Assembly: GCF_007713735.2 (NCBI RefSeq)
Contig: NZ_VMNW02000014.1
Location: forward strand, 1 to 64,000
Source: Amycolatopsis acidicola
Lineage (GTDB): Bacteria > Actinomycetota > Actinomycetes > Mycobacteriales > Pseudonocardiaceae
Direction of reading: 5' to 3'
Length of the DNA stretch: 64,000 nucleotides
This document shows, piece after piece, positions 1-12,329 of the stretch. The position numbers were made by a program, and so were the translations under genes. Position 1 is the first letter of the stretch. The number at the start of each line of letters is the position of its first letter. The notes beneath the pieces are model-generated. The model worked only from the letters and a program-made list of their open reading frames with translations, was not told the origin of the DNA and did not search any database.

Positions 1-86
1 CAGGCCCACATCACTTTGCCCTGGGCCCGCAACCCCTCTACACGACGCGCGCCCGACTGCACAAAGCTTGCGGGTCCAGGGGAAAG

Positions 87-100
87 TGATAGCGCTTTCG
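87..100. promoter_or_regulatory. LacI-family operator-like palindrome
   Basis: TGATAGCGCTTTCG is an imperfect palindrome around an AGCGCT core and resembles the TGAWAGCGCTWTCA sites used by LacI-family sugar regulators. It lies beyond the end of the trehalose operon and probably serves a gene to the left of the window. Family resemblance only; the target is not visible. Confidence 0.35.
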
Positions 101-127
101 CAGGCGACGGGATGAGCACCCACCTCT

Positions 128-155
128 AGGGCGGATCGCCGGCGCGATCCGCCCT
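128..155 (-). terminator. Hairpin terminator of the malQ-treXYZ operon
   Basis: A perfect 12-bp stem (AGGGCGGATCGC / GCGATCCGCCCT) with a 4-nt loop lies 39 nt after the treZ stop. There is no T-tract, which is common for actinobacterial terminators. It could act on both strands. Confidence 0.7.
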
Positions 156-194
156 GAGGGAAAGGCCCGCCGGTGCCAGTGATCCGGTCCGCCT

Positions 195-1898
195 CTACTC
201 ACCCAACTGCACCAGGGCGAAGGACTCTCCACCCAGGTGCACGCCGTTCTCCCTCACCTTCGCGTCGCCCCAGGTCAGGACGGGCCTTTCTGACTTCATC
301 GGGAGCGTCACGGGGTCAGTGCCGAGGTTGCACGCCAGGCGCAGAGAGCCCCGGTGGAGCACCAGCCACGAACCTTCCGCGTCGACCTCGAAGTGGTCAC
401 GGACCGGGTCCGCGAGCGCGGGGTGTGTCCGGCGCAGGGCGATCAGCGACCGGTACAAACCCAGCATCTCCCGATGCCCCGGGCGCTCCACCTCCGCCCA
501 GTCCAGCCGCGAACGCTCCACCGTCGCCGGGTCGATCGGGTCCGGGACGTCGGCTTCACCCCACCCGTGCCGGGCGAACTCGCGCCGGCGGCCGGTGCGG
601 ACGGCGTCGGCGAGGTCGGGATCGGGGAACGAAGCGAAGAACTGCCAGGGAGTACGCGCCGCCCATTCTTCCCCCATGAAGATCATCGGAGTATAGGGCG
701 AGCAGAACACAATCGCGGCCCCACACCCCAGTAGACCAGGGGAGACACTCGCGGAGAGCCTGTCGCCCGTGGCGCGGTTGCCGATCTGGTCGTGATTTTG
801 CAGGTACGCCAGGAACCGGTGCGCGGGGATCTTCCCCGGCACCGGCCGCCCGTGCGTGCGGCCCCGGAAAGACGACCATGTCCCCGCGTGAAAGAACACG
901 TCGCGCAGGGTGCGGGGGAGGGCGCCGGGCGCGGCGAAGTCCGTGTAGTAGCCGCTGGTCTCCCCGGTCAGCGCCACGTGCAGCGCATGGTGCAAGTCGT
1001 CCGACCACTGCGCGTGCAGGCCGTAGCCGTCCGCCTCCCGCGCGGTGACCAGGCGCGGATCGTTCAGGTCGGACTCGGCGATCAGCGTCAACGGCCGCCG
1101 GACCGCGGCGGAAAGCGCTTCCACCTCGACGGCCAGCTCCTCCAGCAGGTGCGTGGCACGCCTGTCGACGAGAGCGTGCACGGCGTCGAGGCGTAGCGCG
1201 TCCACGTGGAAATCGCGTAGCCAGCCCAGTGCGTTGTCGATGACATAACGACGCACTTCGTCCGAGCCCTCGCCGTCGAGGTTCAGCCCGGGACCCCAGT
1301 CGTTGCTGCCCGCGAAGTACGGGCCGAACCTGTCGAGGTACGCGCCGGAGGGGCCGAGGTGGTTGTAGACGACGTCCAGCACGACCGCGAGCCCGCGCCG
1401 GTGGCACGCGTCGACAAATCGCTTGAAGCCGTCGGGGCCGCCGTAGGGTTCGTGCACCGCGCCCCACAGCACGCCGTCGTAACCCCAGCCCGCCGTGCCG
1501 TCGAACGAGTTCACCGGCAGCACTTCGACGAACGTGACCCCCAGATCCGCCAGGTAGTCCAGTTTTTCGATCGCCGCGTCGAACGTGCCGCCCGCCGTGA
1601 ACGTGCCGATGTGCAGTTCGTAGAGCACGCCGCCCGGCAGCGCCCGCCCCGTCCAGGACTGGTCGGTCCAGGCGAAAGCGCCGTGGTCGTACACCCGCGA
1701 GGGCCGGTGCACGCCATCGGGTTGCCAGAGCGAGCGCGGGTCCGGCAGCAGATCTTCCTTGTCCCCCACCAGAAAGCCGTAGTCGGACCCGGAAACGTCC
1801 GAAGACCACCACTCGCCTTCGCGCGCCATCTCGTGGTCCGTGCCGTCGACCCGCACCCGTACCCGTCCGGCGTGCGGGGCCCATACGCGGAAGCTCAT
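195..1898 (-). CDS. treZ: Malto-oligosyltrehalose trehalohydrolase TreZ
   Basis: A 567-aa cytoplasmic GH13 enzyme that releases trehalose from maltooligosyl trehalose, the second step of the TreY-TreZ route. The N-terminus (MSFRVWAPHAGRVRV) is the CBM48-like domain. The GH13 barrel shows region I VLDVVYNHLG, region II ALRLDAVHAL (nucleophile Asp), region III LIAESDLND (acid/base Glu) and region IV YLQNHDQIGNR. The ATG overlaps the treY stop by 4 bp (ATGA), so translation is probably coupled. The reading frame is open far upstream, but that extension is a shadow of treY. It is the last gene of the operon and is followed by a hairpin. Confidence 0.95.
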   Translation of the reverse strand: MSFRVWAPHAGRVRVRVDGTDHEMAREGEWWSSDVSGSDYGFLVGDKEDLLPDPRSLWQPDGVHRPSRVYDHGAFAWTDQSWTGRALPGGVLYELHIGTFTAGGTFDAAIEKLDYLADLGVTFVEVLPVNSFDGTAGWGYDGVLWGAVHEPYGGPDGFKRFVDACHRRGLAVVLDVVYNHLGPSGAYLDRFGPYFAGSNDWGPGLNLDGEGSDEVRRYVIDNALGWLRDFHVDALRLDAVHALVDRRATHLLEELAVEVEALSAAVRRPLTLIAESDLNDPRLVTAREADGYGLHAQWSDDLHHALHVALTGETSGYYTDFAAPGALPRTLRDVFFHAGTWSSFRGRTHGRPVPGKIPAHRFLAYLQNHDQIGNRATGDRLSASVSPGLLGCGAAIVFCSPYTPMIFMGEEWAARTPWQFFASFPDPDLADAVRTGRRREFARHGWGEADVPDPIDPATVERSRLDWAEVERPGHREMLGLYRSLIALRRTHPALADPVRDHFEVDAEGSWLVLHRGSLRLACNLGTDPVTLPMKSERPVLTWGDAKVRENGVHLGGESFALVQLGE

Positions 1899-4092
1899 CG
1901 ATCTCCTCGTACCAGCAAAGCGACCGGATAACGACCGAGCATTGTGGACAGTGTGCCGTCCGTGACCTGACCGGTGAGCACATCGGTCCACTCGCCCGGC
2001 GGCAGCGGCAGCACCGTCTCCTGCCAGCCACCCGCCGCGGCGAGTCTCATCGGCAGCCGGGTGGCCACGGTGATCAACCCGTTGCGGGCAAACGAAACCA
2101 CGTGCGAGGCGGCAGTGCCCTCCGCGTGCAGGGCGCGGTAGCCGTGGAAGAGGTCCGGCCGTTCCCGCCGCAGCGCCAGCGCCTTGTGCACCACGAGCAG
2201 CTTCGCCGCGCCGCTCTCGTCCACGGGAGGCAACTCGCCGCCCTCGATCCGGTCGAGGATCGCGCGCCGCACGCCGTAGTCCACCGGGCGCCGGTTGTCC
2301 GGATCCACCAGCGAGAGGTCCCACAGCTCGGTGCCCTGGTACACGTCCGGCACCCCGGGTGCGGTGAGCTGGATCAGCTTCTGCGACAAGGAGTTCGACC
2401 AGCCGGCGCCCTCGATCTTCGCGACGAAGGCCGCCACGTCCGGGTCCTCGACCACCTTGGCCGGCCACGCCGCGACCTCGGCCTCGAACTCCTCGTCGTG
2501 GTCGGTCCAGGTGGTGCGGATCTTCGCTTCCTTGGCGGCCTTGTCCAGATACCGCGCGAGCCGTTCGGCGCTGATCGGCCAAGCGCCGACCAGCGTCTGC
2601 CACGCGAGCAGGTTCAGCGTCGGCTCGCTGATCCCGTTGCGCGCGCTCCACTTCCGCACGCCCTCCGTGAACTCCTCCGGCACCTCGGACAACACGGCCA
2701 GCCGCGCCCGCACGTCCTCGGAACGCTTGGTGTCGTGCGTGGTCAGCGTGGTCATCGCCGCCGGGTACGCCGCTTCGCGCTTCGCCGCCAGCTCGTGGAA
2801 TTCGTCCACAGTGGACCCGAACCGGGCAGGTGAACCGCCGACCTCGTTCAGCGCGGCGAAGCGCGTGTAGCGGTAGAACGTGGTGTCCTCGGTGCCCTTC
2901 GCGACGACCATGCCCGAAGTCTGCTGGATCCGCGTGGCCAGTTCGCCGTGCGGATCCGCGCGCACCTGACCGTCGATCGCGTGCGCCCCGGAACGGGAAA
3001 CGGCGGTGGCCCAATGGTCTGAGCCCTCGGGCAGGTACGAGCGGTACACCGGGAAGTCGATCATCAGCCGGGCGACGTCGGCGGCCTCGGAACCCTTGGC
3101 CAGCGCGGCGATCCGGTGCATCTCCGCGACCAGGATACTGTCCGTGACGAGCTGCCGCGCCTCCCGCTCGATGGCGTGGTAGCCGGGATTCCCGGCCAGC
3201 TCGGTGAAAACGGCCTCGGCGGACGGGTCCACGAAGATCCCGCTGATCTCGCGCAGCGCGTCGTACCCCGTCGTGCCGTCGACCGGCCAGCTCTGCGGCA
3301 GATCCTCGCCGGGGTGCAGGATCTTCTCCACGACCAGCCACGCTTCCGGCGCCGCGGCCCGCAGGGCTCGCAGGTAGCCGCCCGGGTCGGCCAGCCCGTC
3401 GGGGTGGTCCACGCGCAGTCCGGTGACGCTGCCCTCGGCCACCCAGCGCAGCACTTCTCCGTGCGTGGCCTGGAAAACCTCGGGCAACTCCACGCGCACG
3501 GCGGCGAGCGTCGTGATGTCGAAGAAGCGCCGGTAGTTCAGTTCCGTGTTGCCACGCCGCCAGTGCACCAGCTCGTAGTGCTGCCGCGCGTGCACCTCGT
3601 CGGCGCTGCCCCCACCGGTGCCCGGCGCGATGGGGAACCGGTGGTCGTAGTAGGCGAGTTCGTCGCCGTCGACCTCCAGTTCGCCCTCGTCGCCCAGGAT
3701 GGGCACCAGGATCCGGCCGCGGCCCCAGTCGATGTCGAAGTACTCCGCGTACTTCGATTCCCGTCCGTGGCGCAGCACGTCCCACCACCACGGGTTCGCC
3801 TTCGGCACCTCCACCGACATGTGGTTCGGCACGATGTCCACCACGAAACCGAGCCCCGCGTCGGAAAGCGCGTCCGCCAGCAGGCGCCGCGCCGGCTCGC
3901 CGCCCAGCTCCGGGCGCGCCTTCGTCGGGTCCACGACGTCGTAGCCGTGCGTGGAACCAGGCGTGGCATCGAGCACCGGCGACGCGTACAGCGCCCCCAC
4001 GCCGAGCCGTCGCAGGTACTCCACCTGCTCGGTCGCGGCGTCGAAACCGAACTCCGGGCGGAGCTGCACGCGGTACGTCGAGCCCGGCGGGG

Positions 4093-4096
<4 letters not shown>
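1895..4096 (-). CDS. treY: Malto-oligosyltrehalose synthase TreY
   Basis: A 733-aa GH13 enzyme that converts the reducing end of maltodextrins into an alpha,alpha-1,1 (trehalose) linkage. The N-terminal STYRVQLRPEFGFDAA is characteristic of TreY. Region I is VVDIVPNHMS near residue 90; GLRVDHPDGLADP carries the nucleophile Asp, and VVEKILHPGE the acid/base Glu. The GTG start overlaps the treX stop (GTGA) and the gene's own stop overlaps the treZ start, so treX, treY and treZ form a tightly coupled unit. Length is normal for the family. Confidence 0.95.
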
Positions 4097-6216
<2,120 letters not shown>

Positions 6217-6224
6217 TGGGTCTC

Positions 6225-8159
6225 CTAGCGGTTCAGCGGGCGGGCGGCCCGCAGGGTGGCGATCAGGCTGTGCACGCCAGTGGCGGCGAAGAACTCGTCC
6301 ACGGTGACGGGCAAGGGTATCCGCCAGTTCGGGTACTGCTCGACGGTGCCCGGCAGGTTCGGCTGGCGCCGCTGGCCGGTGACGTCCGCGGGTGCCGTGA
6401 GCAGCAGCCGTGACGACGCCGAGGCCAGCAGCGCGTGCAGCGCGGCCACCGGGTCTTCACCGGGAATTCCTTGCTCGGCAAGGAAATCGATCAGCGCGGC
6501 GCGCTCCTCCCGTGCCGCTTCGTACTCTCGCCCTGGCTCGGTCAGCAGCCCCAGTTCCTCCCTGATCCGCACGTGTTCTTCGGTCAGCCAGCCCGTCACC
6601 GTGGGCAGGTCGTGCGTGGTGATACTGGCCATCGCCTCGGTGTCCCAGTCCCGCGGTGGCACGAACGGGTGGCCGGGGGAGTCGTAGTCGCGCTGGAACC
6701 ACAGCACGGCGGAGGAGAGAACACCCCGTTCGTGCAAGGTTTCGGTGACTTCCTCCTCGACCGTGCCGAGATCCTCGCCGACGACGATGGCGCCCGCGCG
6801 GTGCGCTTCGAGCGCGAGGATGCCCATCATCGCCTCGGCGTCGTAATGCACGTACGTGCCGCGCGAAGGCGGCTCGCCCGGCGGGATCCACCACAGGCGC
6901 CACAAGCCCGCGACGTGGTCCACGCGGACGCCGTCTGCGAAGCGCAGAACTCCGCGAAGCACGTCTCGGAATGGCGCGTACCCGAGTTCGGCGAGTTTGT
7001 CCGGGCGCCAGGGCGGCAGGTTCCAATCCTGGCCCTGCTGGCTGAACGCGTCGGGCGGCGCGCCGACTGTGACACGTGCGGCGAAAGCGTCGCCCAGCGC
7101 CCAAGTGTCGGCCCCGCCCGGATGAACGCCGACTGGGAGGTCGTGCACGATCCCGACGGACATGCCCGCTTCACGCGCTTCGCGGCGGGCGTGGTCGAGC
7201 TGTTCGCGACACAGCTCTTGCAGCCAGGCGTGGAACGCGATCCGGTCGGCGAGCTCCTTGCGTGCCTGCTTCACCTCGGGGCTGTGCGGATCGCGCAACG
7301 CACTGGGCCATTCGCGCCAATCCGCACCGTGGATTTCCGCGAGCGCACAGAACGTGGCGAAATCACGGAGATCTTCGTCCGGTGGGGTGGTTTCCCGCGG
7401 CCACAACAGCTCCAGCGCCGCGACCTTCGACGTCCACACCGCGTCGTAGTCGATGAGCTCGGTGTGCGAGTCCGGGCGAAGGGCGAGAATCCGCTCGCGC
7501 GTCCCGGAATCCGCTTCGGCAAACGCTTTCGTGTCCGTGACGCGCAGGTAGAGCGGGTTCGCGTACCGACGGCTGGACGGCGAGTACGGCGAACGTTCCA
7601 CCGGCACCGTCGGGCTGATCGCCTGCACCGGGTTCACCAGGACCACACCCGCGCCCAGTTCCGCCGCGGACCGGCGCGCGAACTCGGCGAGGTCGCCGTA
7701 GTCCCCCGCGCCCCAGGAATCCGCCGAACGGAGCGCGTACAGCTGCAGCATCCAGCCCCACGCCGGTGGCACTTCGGGCAGCTTCGCCGGGACCACCGCC
7801 AGCACGACCTCCCGCTCGCCGGTCACGATCTTGTGCCAGCCCAGCGGGAGATCACCGGGAACCGTCCGGCCGATCTCGCGGCGCGTGCCGTCCTCGAGGT
7901 GGACCACGGCGGGACTTCCGGCATCGTGCTCGGTACCCTCGCGCAGCACTAGGGTCGGTGGCAGCGTGGTTCGGTCGCGGACACGGCGGACCTCGGCGAG
8001 CTCACGTTCGACCGACCCCGGAGTCGACGCGTCGACGCCGAACTGCGCGAGCACCGCGATCACGACCTCGGTGTCGACGACGACTTCGCGCTGCTCGGCG
8101 TTTTCGTACCGGGTGGCGACACCGTAGGCGTCCGCGAGGGCACTGAGGTCCGGATCCAC
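6225..8159 (-). CDS. malQ: 4-alpha-glucanotransferase MalQ
   Basis: A GH77 amylomaltase that disproportionates maltodextrins, here probably lengthening short products for TreX/TreY. Motifs: GVRVDHVAGLWRLWWIP (nucleophile), VVGEDLGTV (acid/base) and THDLPTVTGWL. I place the start at the GTG at 8159 (644 aa), directly before DPDLSALADAYGV; an ATG at 8219 would add 20 residues (LLISSAWVAPSGGGG...) that do not look like the family and overlap the Shine-Dalgarno of the divergent gene. First gene of the trehalose operon; its promoter must share the short divergent gap with the next gene. Confidence 0.92.
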   Translation of the reverse strand: MDPDLSALADAYGVATRYENAEQREVVVDTEVVIAVLAQFGVDASTPGSVERELAEVRRVRDRTTLPPTLVLREGTEHDAGSPAVVHLEDGTRREIGRTVPGDLPLGWHKIVTGEREVVLAVVPAKLPEVPPAWGWMLQLYALRSADSWGAGDYGDLAEFARRSAAELGAGVVLVNPVQAISPTVPVERSPYSPSSRRYANPLYLRVTDTKAFAEADSGTRERILALRPDSHTELIDYDAVWTSKVAALELLWPRETTPPDEDLRDFATFCALAEIHGADWREWPSALRDPHSPEVKQARKELADRIAFHAWLQELCREQLDHARREAREAGMSVGIVHDLPVGVHPGGADTWALGDAFAARVTVGAPPDAFSQQGQDWNLPPWRPDKLAELGYAPFRDVLRGVLRFADGVRVDHVAGLWRLWWIPPGEPPSRGTYVHYDAEAMMGILALEAHRAGAIVVGEDLGTVEEEVTETLHERGVLSSAVLWFQRDYDSPGHPFVPPRDWDTEAMASITTHDLPTVTGWLTEEHVRIREELGLLTEPGREYEAAREERAALIDFLAEQGIPGEDPVAALHALLASASSRLLLTAPADVTGQRRQPNLPGTVEQYPNWRIPLPVTVDEFFAATGVHSLIATLRAARPLNR

Positions 8160-8224
8160 CCGTTCAGCATCGCCGCCCCCGCCGGACGGCGCTACCCAGG
8201 CCGATGAGATGAGGAGCACCCCCG

Positions 8225-9490
8225 ATGACTCCGTGGGCCGAACACGCGATCTGGTGGCACGTCTACCCGCTCGGGTTCACCGGCGCGCCCGCGGCCGCGA
8301 CGGCCGAACCGGCGCGGCACCGCTTGCGACAGCTGGAGAACTGGCTCGACTACGCGGTGGAACTGGGCTGTTCCGGGCTGATGCTCGGCCCGGTGTTCGC
8401 CGCCGAGACGCACGGCTACGACACGGTCGACCACTTCCGGATCGACCCGCGGCTCGGCGACGACTCGGACTTCGACCGGCTGGTCGCCGCGGCCCGCGGG
8501 CGCGGGCTGCGGATCGTGCTCGACGGCGTCTTCAACCACGTGGGCCGCGGATTCAAGCCGCTCGTCGAAGGACGCCGTTGGTTCCGCCGCCAGGGCACCG
8601 ATTTCGAGGTCTTCGAAGGCCACCGGCACTTGGTGAAGCTGGACCACGAGGAGCCGGAGGTCGCGCAGTACGTGGGCGAGGTGCTCCACCACTGGCTCGA
8701 GCGCGGCGTGTCGGGCTGGCGTTTCGACGCGACGTACGCGATCCCGCCGGAGTTCTGGAGCCGCGTATTGCCTGCGGTACGGGAAAAACATCCCGAAGCG
8801 TGGTTCGTGGGCGAAGTACTCCATGGTGACTACGCCGCGTATGTCGAGCGAAGCGGGCTGGACACCGTCACGCAGTACGAGCTGTGGAAAGCGATCTGGA
8901 GTTCCCTCAACGACGCCAACTTCTTCGAGCTCTCCTGGGCCTTGAAGCGGCACGACGCGTTGCTGGAAACGTTTCCCCCGCAGACGTTCATCGGCAACCA
9001 CGACGTCACCCGCCTGGCTTCCCGGCTCGATGACGAACGCCATTTCGGGCACGCGCTCGCGCTGCTGCTCACGGTCGGCGGCGTGCCGAGTGTGTATTAC
9101 GGCGACGAACAGGCTTTCCGTGGTGTGAAGGAGGAACGCGAGGGCGGGGACGACGCCGTCCGGCCGGCCTTCCCTGGCACGCCGGGCGAGCTGGCGCCGT
9201 ACGGCTGGCCGACGTACCGGCTCCACCAGCGGCTGATCGGGATGCGCAGGCGGCACCCGTGGCTGGTCCGCGCGCGTACCGAAGTCCTGCACCTGACCAA
9301 CCGCGCGGTGGCCGTGCGCTCGTACGCGGGGGAGGACGAGGTGCTGACCCTGCTCAACGTGGGCGACGAGCCGTACCGCTTCCCCGTCGCCACCGGCGGG
9401 CTCACCGTGATCGGCGCGCCGGTGCATGCCGACGGCGGGGACCCGGCCGTGGTGCCGGGGCACAGCTGGGTGGTGCTCAGCCCGCGGTGA
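8225..9490 (+). CDS. Alpha-amylase family (GH13) glycosidase
   Basis: A 421-aa cytoplasmic GH13 hydrolase without signal peptide. Barrel regions: IVLDGVFNHVGRGF, GWRFDATYAIP (nucleophile Asp), FVGEVLHGDY (Glu) and FIGNHDVTR. It is shorter than most alpha-amylases and ends in a small beta domain (LTLLNVGDEPYRFPV). GAGGAG lies eight bases before the ATG. It is divergent from malQ, so it probably joins maltodextrin/glycogen turnover, but substrate and product cannot be read from the sequence. Its last 14 bp overlap the convergent next gene. Confidence 0.85.
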   Translation: MTPWAEHAIWWHVYPLGFTGAPAAATAEPARHRLRQLENWLDYAVELGCSGLMLGPVFAAETHGYDTVDHFRIDPRLGDDSDFDRLVAAARGRGLRIVLDGVFNHVGRGFKPLVEGRRWFRRQGTDFEVFEGHRHLVKLDHEEPEVAQYVGEVLHHWLERGVSGWRFDATYAIPPEFWSRVLPAVREKHPEAWFVGEVLHGDYAAYVERSGLDTVTQYELWKAIWSSLNDANFFELSWALKRHDALLETFPPQTFIGNHDVTRLASRLDDERHFGHALALLLTVGGVPSVYYGDEQAFRGVKEEREGGDDAVRPAFPGTPGELAPYGWPTYRLHQRLIGMRRRHPWLVRARTEVLHLTNRAVAVRSYAGEDEVLTLLNVGDEPYRFPVATGGLTVIGAPVHADGGDPAVVPGHSWVVLSPR

Positions 9491-10067
9491 CGGCGTTCTT
9501 GTGCGCGCGGCGCAGCATCATGCTGAACCAGATGGTGCCGATGCCGCGGAAGAGCAGCGTGATGCCGAGCCAGATGGCCAGGGTCAGGATGGTGATGCCC
9601 GGCCAGACCAGCGCGAGCAGCCCGATGATCACCGTGATGATGCCCAGCGCCAGGTACAGCCCCCACATCGGCAGCCCGCGGCGGCCGGTCACGGCGGCGG
9701 CGATCTGCATGACGCCGCCGATGATCAGGCCGATACCCACCAGGGTGGCCAGCGCCAGCAGGGTGATCCCGGGCCAGGCCAGCGCGACGACGCCGAAGAC
9801 GATCCACACGACGCCGATCAGGTAGGCGGGCCAGCTCGGCGTCTGCCTGCCCGCGGTGAGCAGTTCGGTGAAGCCGTCGGCGAGCAGCGCGATGGCGACC
9901 AGCACGGCCAGCACCCCGACCGCGGTGGCCAGGTCCACCAGCAGGAGCAGGCCGAGCACGGCGGTGACCACGCCCAGGATCGCGGCGACCCACCAGCGTC
10001 CGGTCACCCGCTGGAGTTCCTCGGCGACCGGCATGGTGAACGGCGGGTACGACTCGTTGGCAGTCAT
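9477..10067 (-). CDS. HdeD-family (DUF308) membrane protein
   Basis: A 196-aa integral membrane protein with about six hydrophobic segments in paired repeats (for example ILGVVTAVLGLLLLVDLAT and LYLALGIITVIIGLLALVW), the layout of the HdeD/DUF308 family. HdeD is linked to acid resistance in enterics; in actinobacteria the function is unknown. AAAGGAG precedes the ATG. The 3' end overlaps the convergent GH13 gene by 14 bp, with both stops intact. Confidence 0.85.
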   Translation of the reverse strand: MTANESYPPFTMPVAEELQRVTGRWWVAAILGVVTAVLGLLLLVDLATAVGVLAVLVAIALLADGFTELLTAGRQTPSWPAYLIGVVWIVFGVVALAWPGITLLALATLVGIGLIIGGVMQIAAAVTGRRGLPMWGLYLALGIITVIIGLLALVWPGITILTLAIWLGITLLFRGIGTIWFSMMLRRAHKNAVTAG

Positions 10068-10126
10068 GACCTGCTCCTTTCCCTCCCGAGAAGGTTAAGA
10101 GCCCGGGGGCGAACCCGCCACGCGTG

Positions 10127-11044
10127 TCACTCGCCTGGCCCCTCCAGGCGCTGGCGGAGGTGGCCGGGCACGAGTTCGAGGAGCTGGTCCGGGCGCAGCG
10201 GCAGATCGAGCAGGCTGAGTTTCACGCGGCTGCGGCTGGCGTGCGCGCCCGCGGCGAGGCGTACGACCTTGGCGGCGTCCTGGCGCAGGCGCGCGGTCAA
10301 TACGCCGTCGTGCGCCAGCGTCTCCGACTCCACGCCGTCCACCTCGACGCCCACGGCCGCGCTGTCCCCGGCGACGTGGAGCCGGACTTCGTCGTTCGGG
10401 CCGAGCACCACCGAACGGCTGACCCCGGCCATCGGCGCCACCGGGGTCACCACCATCGCCGCTGCGGACGGGGAGATCACCGGCCCGCCGGCGGCGTAGT
10501 TGTACGCGGTCGAGCCCGTGGGCGTGGCCACCACCAGCGCGTCGCATTTGTAGTAGCCGAACTGCTGCCCGTTGACCGTCAGATCGACCGACACCGCGCC
10601 GCGGCCCAGCCGGGTGAGCACGAGGTCGTTGAACCCCGCGACGGCGCCCGGCACGTCGGTGCCCGCCACGAGGCAGCTGTGCGGCTCGATGGTGAACTCG
10701 TTGTGCACCAGCGCTTCCAGCGCCGCTTCGAGCTGGGTGGGAAAGACCTCGACGAGGAAGCCGAGGTTGCCGTGGTTCACCCCCAGCACCGGCACCGGGC
10801 GCTCCATCACCAGCCGCAGCGCGCCGAGCATCGTGCCGTCGCCGCCGAGGCTGATGACCCAGTCGACGGCGTCCGCGAACTCCGCGTCCGGCAGCGCCTC
10901 GAAGCCGGGCACCCGCGGCGCGTCGGCGGCGCGGACCACTATCCGCACCCCGTGCGTCCGCGCGTAGGCGGAGATGGTGCGGACAGAGGAGTCGACGGGT
11001 TTGCTCGGATGGACCACCAGGCCCAGCGTTTCGCCCACGATCAC
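10127..11044 (-). CDS. nadK: NAD kinase
   Basis: Phosphorylates NAD to NADP, about 305 aa. The GGDGT motif is present in ISLGGDGTMLGAL, followed by NHGNLGFLVEV and the NAD-binding PTGSTAYNYAAGGPV stretch. The frame stays open upstream but homology begins at VGETLGLVVHP. GTG codons at 11044 and 11038 are both possible starts, with no clear Shine-Dalgarno, so a short-leader or leaderless message is likely. It is divergent from the lytic transglycosylase across about 220 bp. Confidence 0.93.
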   Translation of the reverse strand: MIVGETLGLVVHPSKPVDSSVRTISAYARTHGVRIVVRAADAPRVPGFEALPDAEFADAVDWVISLGGDGTMLGALRLVMERPVPVLGVNHGNLGFLVEVFPTQLEAALEALVHNEFTIEPHSCLVAGTDVPGAVAGFNDLVLTRLGRGAVSVDLTVNGQQFGYYKCDALVVATPTGSTAYNYAAGGPVISPSAAAMVVTPVAPMAGVSRSVVLGPNDEVRLHVAGDSAAVGVEVDGVESETLAHDGVLTARLRQDAAKVVRLAAGAHASRSRVKLSLLDLPLRPDQLLELVPGHLRQRLEGPGE

Positions 11045-11267
11045 GAGCCTAGGGGCTGGCCGGTGGGGTGCGCAGGGCGGAAGCGCCGGCGGAAATACGC
11101 ACATTGCTCCGCGGCGCGCGGAGAGCGAAACTGCGAATGATGACAATTCCGGCGGCCGCGTCTGGGATTTCGCGACCGCGGATGCGACAGTGCGTGGGGT
11201 GGGAGTGTCGCGCGGCGAGCACGATACGCCGATCATGCCAAGCCGTTCGCCCGGATGGAGGAGAGGC

Positions 11268-12323
11268 ATGTCGCGAGGGCTGAGGGCGAAGCAAGGGGCC
11301 TTCCTCGTCGTCGCCGCGCTGCTCGCCCCGTTCTTCCCGACGTCCACAGTGGACACCGTCGTGGTGGGCGTGGACGGCGAGGTGGCGGCGCAACCCGAGC
11401 TGAGCCCCCAGGTACTCGCCGACGCCGCGAACCCGCCGGCGCTGAGCGCGGGGCTGCCCTCGTTCGCCGACGTCCCGATGGGCTCGATGCCCGCCACGCT
11501 GGCGGCGTCCGCGCTGGACGCCTACCACAAGGCCGCGGCGACGATGGCCCGGCTGGCGCCGGGGTGCCACCTCGACTGGTCGTTGCTGGCCGCGATCGGG
11601 CATGTGGAATCCGGTGGCAGTACGGCGTTCCCGATCCTCGGCCCGGTGCTCGACGGCAACGGCTACGCGGCCGTGCCCGACACCGACGGTGGGGCGCTGG
11701 ACGGGAATGCCGTGTGGGACCGCGCGGTCGGTCCGATGCAGTTCATCCCGTCCTCGTGGGCGAAATGGGCGTCCGACGGCAACGGCGACGGCATCGAAAG
11801 CCCCCACGACCTCTACGACGCCGCGCTCGCCGCGGGCAGGTACCTGTGCGCGGGCGGCGGCGACCTACGTGACCCGAGGCAGGCCGCGCAGGCCGTTTTC
11901 CGTTACAACCACTCGGATTCCTACGTGCGCACCGTCCTGTTGTGGGCCGACGCCTACGCGCGCGGGACGGTGACGTTGCCGGACTCGGCCTTCCAGGACA
12001 CGAGCTACGGTGCGGCGCCTCTGGCCGGTTCGGCGGGATTGCCTGCGCCGGCGGTGGTTCCGGCCGCGCCTCCGGTGGCCCCGGCGGTGGTGGTGCCGCC
12101 GGTGGTGGTCGCCACGCCTCCGGCCACCACTCCGCCGTCGAGTGCGCCGCCGTCTTCGAGTGCCACGCCGCCGCCTTCGACCACGACGACCACGCCGCCG
12201 CCGACGACGGAGCCACCGACCACGACTCTCGAGCCGCCACTGACTACCACGACGACGACAACCACCACCACCACGCCCGCGACGACGGCCGGTCCGTCCA
12301 CAACGGACACGACCGCCAGCTGA
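11268..12323 (+). CDS. Secreted lytic murein transglycosylase with Pro/Thr-rich tail
   Basis: A 351-aa exported peptidoglycan-cleaving enzyme. The N-terminus MSRGLRAKQGAFLVVAALLAPFF is a signal peptide or anchor. The transglycosylase domain spans about residues 75-230, with catalytic-type Glu in IGHVESGG, then AVGPMQFIPSSWAKWASDGNGDG and FRYNHSDSYVRTVL (MltB/SLT-like fold). The last ~100 residues are low complexity, rich in Pro, Ala, Val and then Thr/Pro, like a cell-wall spacer. The start was chosen for GGAGGAGAGG directly upstream; the frame is open further 5' without such a signal. It converges on pdhC with a 6-bp gap. Confidence 0.88.
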   Translation: MSRGLRAKQGAFLVVAALLAPFFPTSTVDTVVVGVDGEVAAQPELSPQVLADAANPPALSAGLPSFADVPMGSMPATLAASALDAYHKAAATMARLAPGCHLDWSLLAAIGHVESGGSTAFPILGPVLDGNGYAAVPDTDGGALDGNAVWDRAVGPMQFIPSSWAKWASDGNGDGIESPHDLYDAALAAGRYLCAGGGDLRDPRQAAQAVFRYNHSDSYVRTVLLWADAYARGTVTLPDSAFQDTSYGAAPLAGSAGLPAPAVVPAAPPVAPAVVVPPVVVATPPATTPPSSAPPSSSATPPPSTTTTTPPPTTEPPTTTLEPPLTTTTTTTTTTTPATTAGPSTTDTTAS

Positions 12324-12329
12324 GCGGCG

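Noticed and set aside
8159..8219. Longer MalQ starting at the ATG at 8219
   Set aside because: The extra 20 residues do not resemble MalQ and would overlap the Shine-Dalgarno of the divergent gene; the GTG at 8159 fits the family start.
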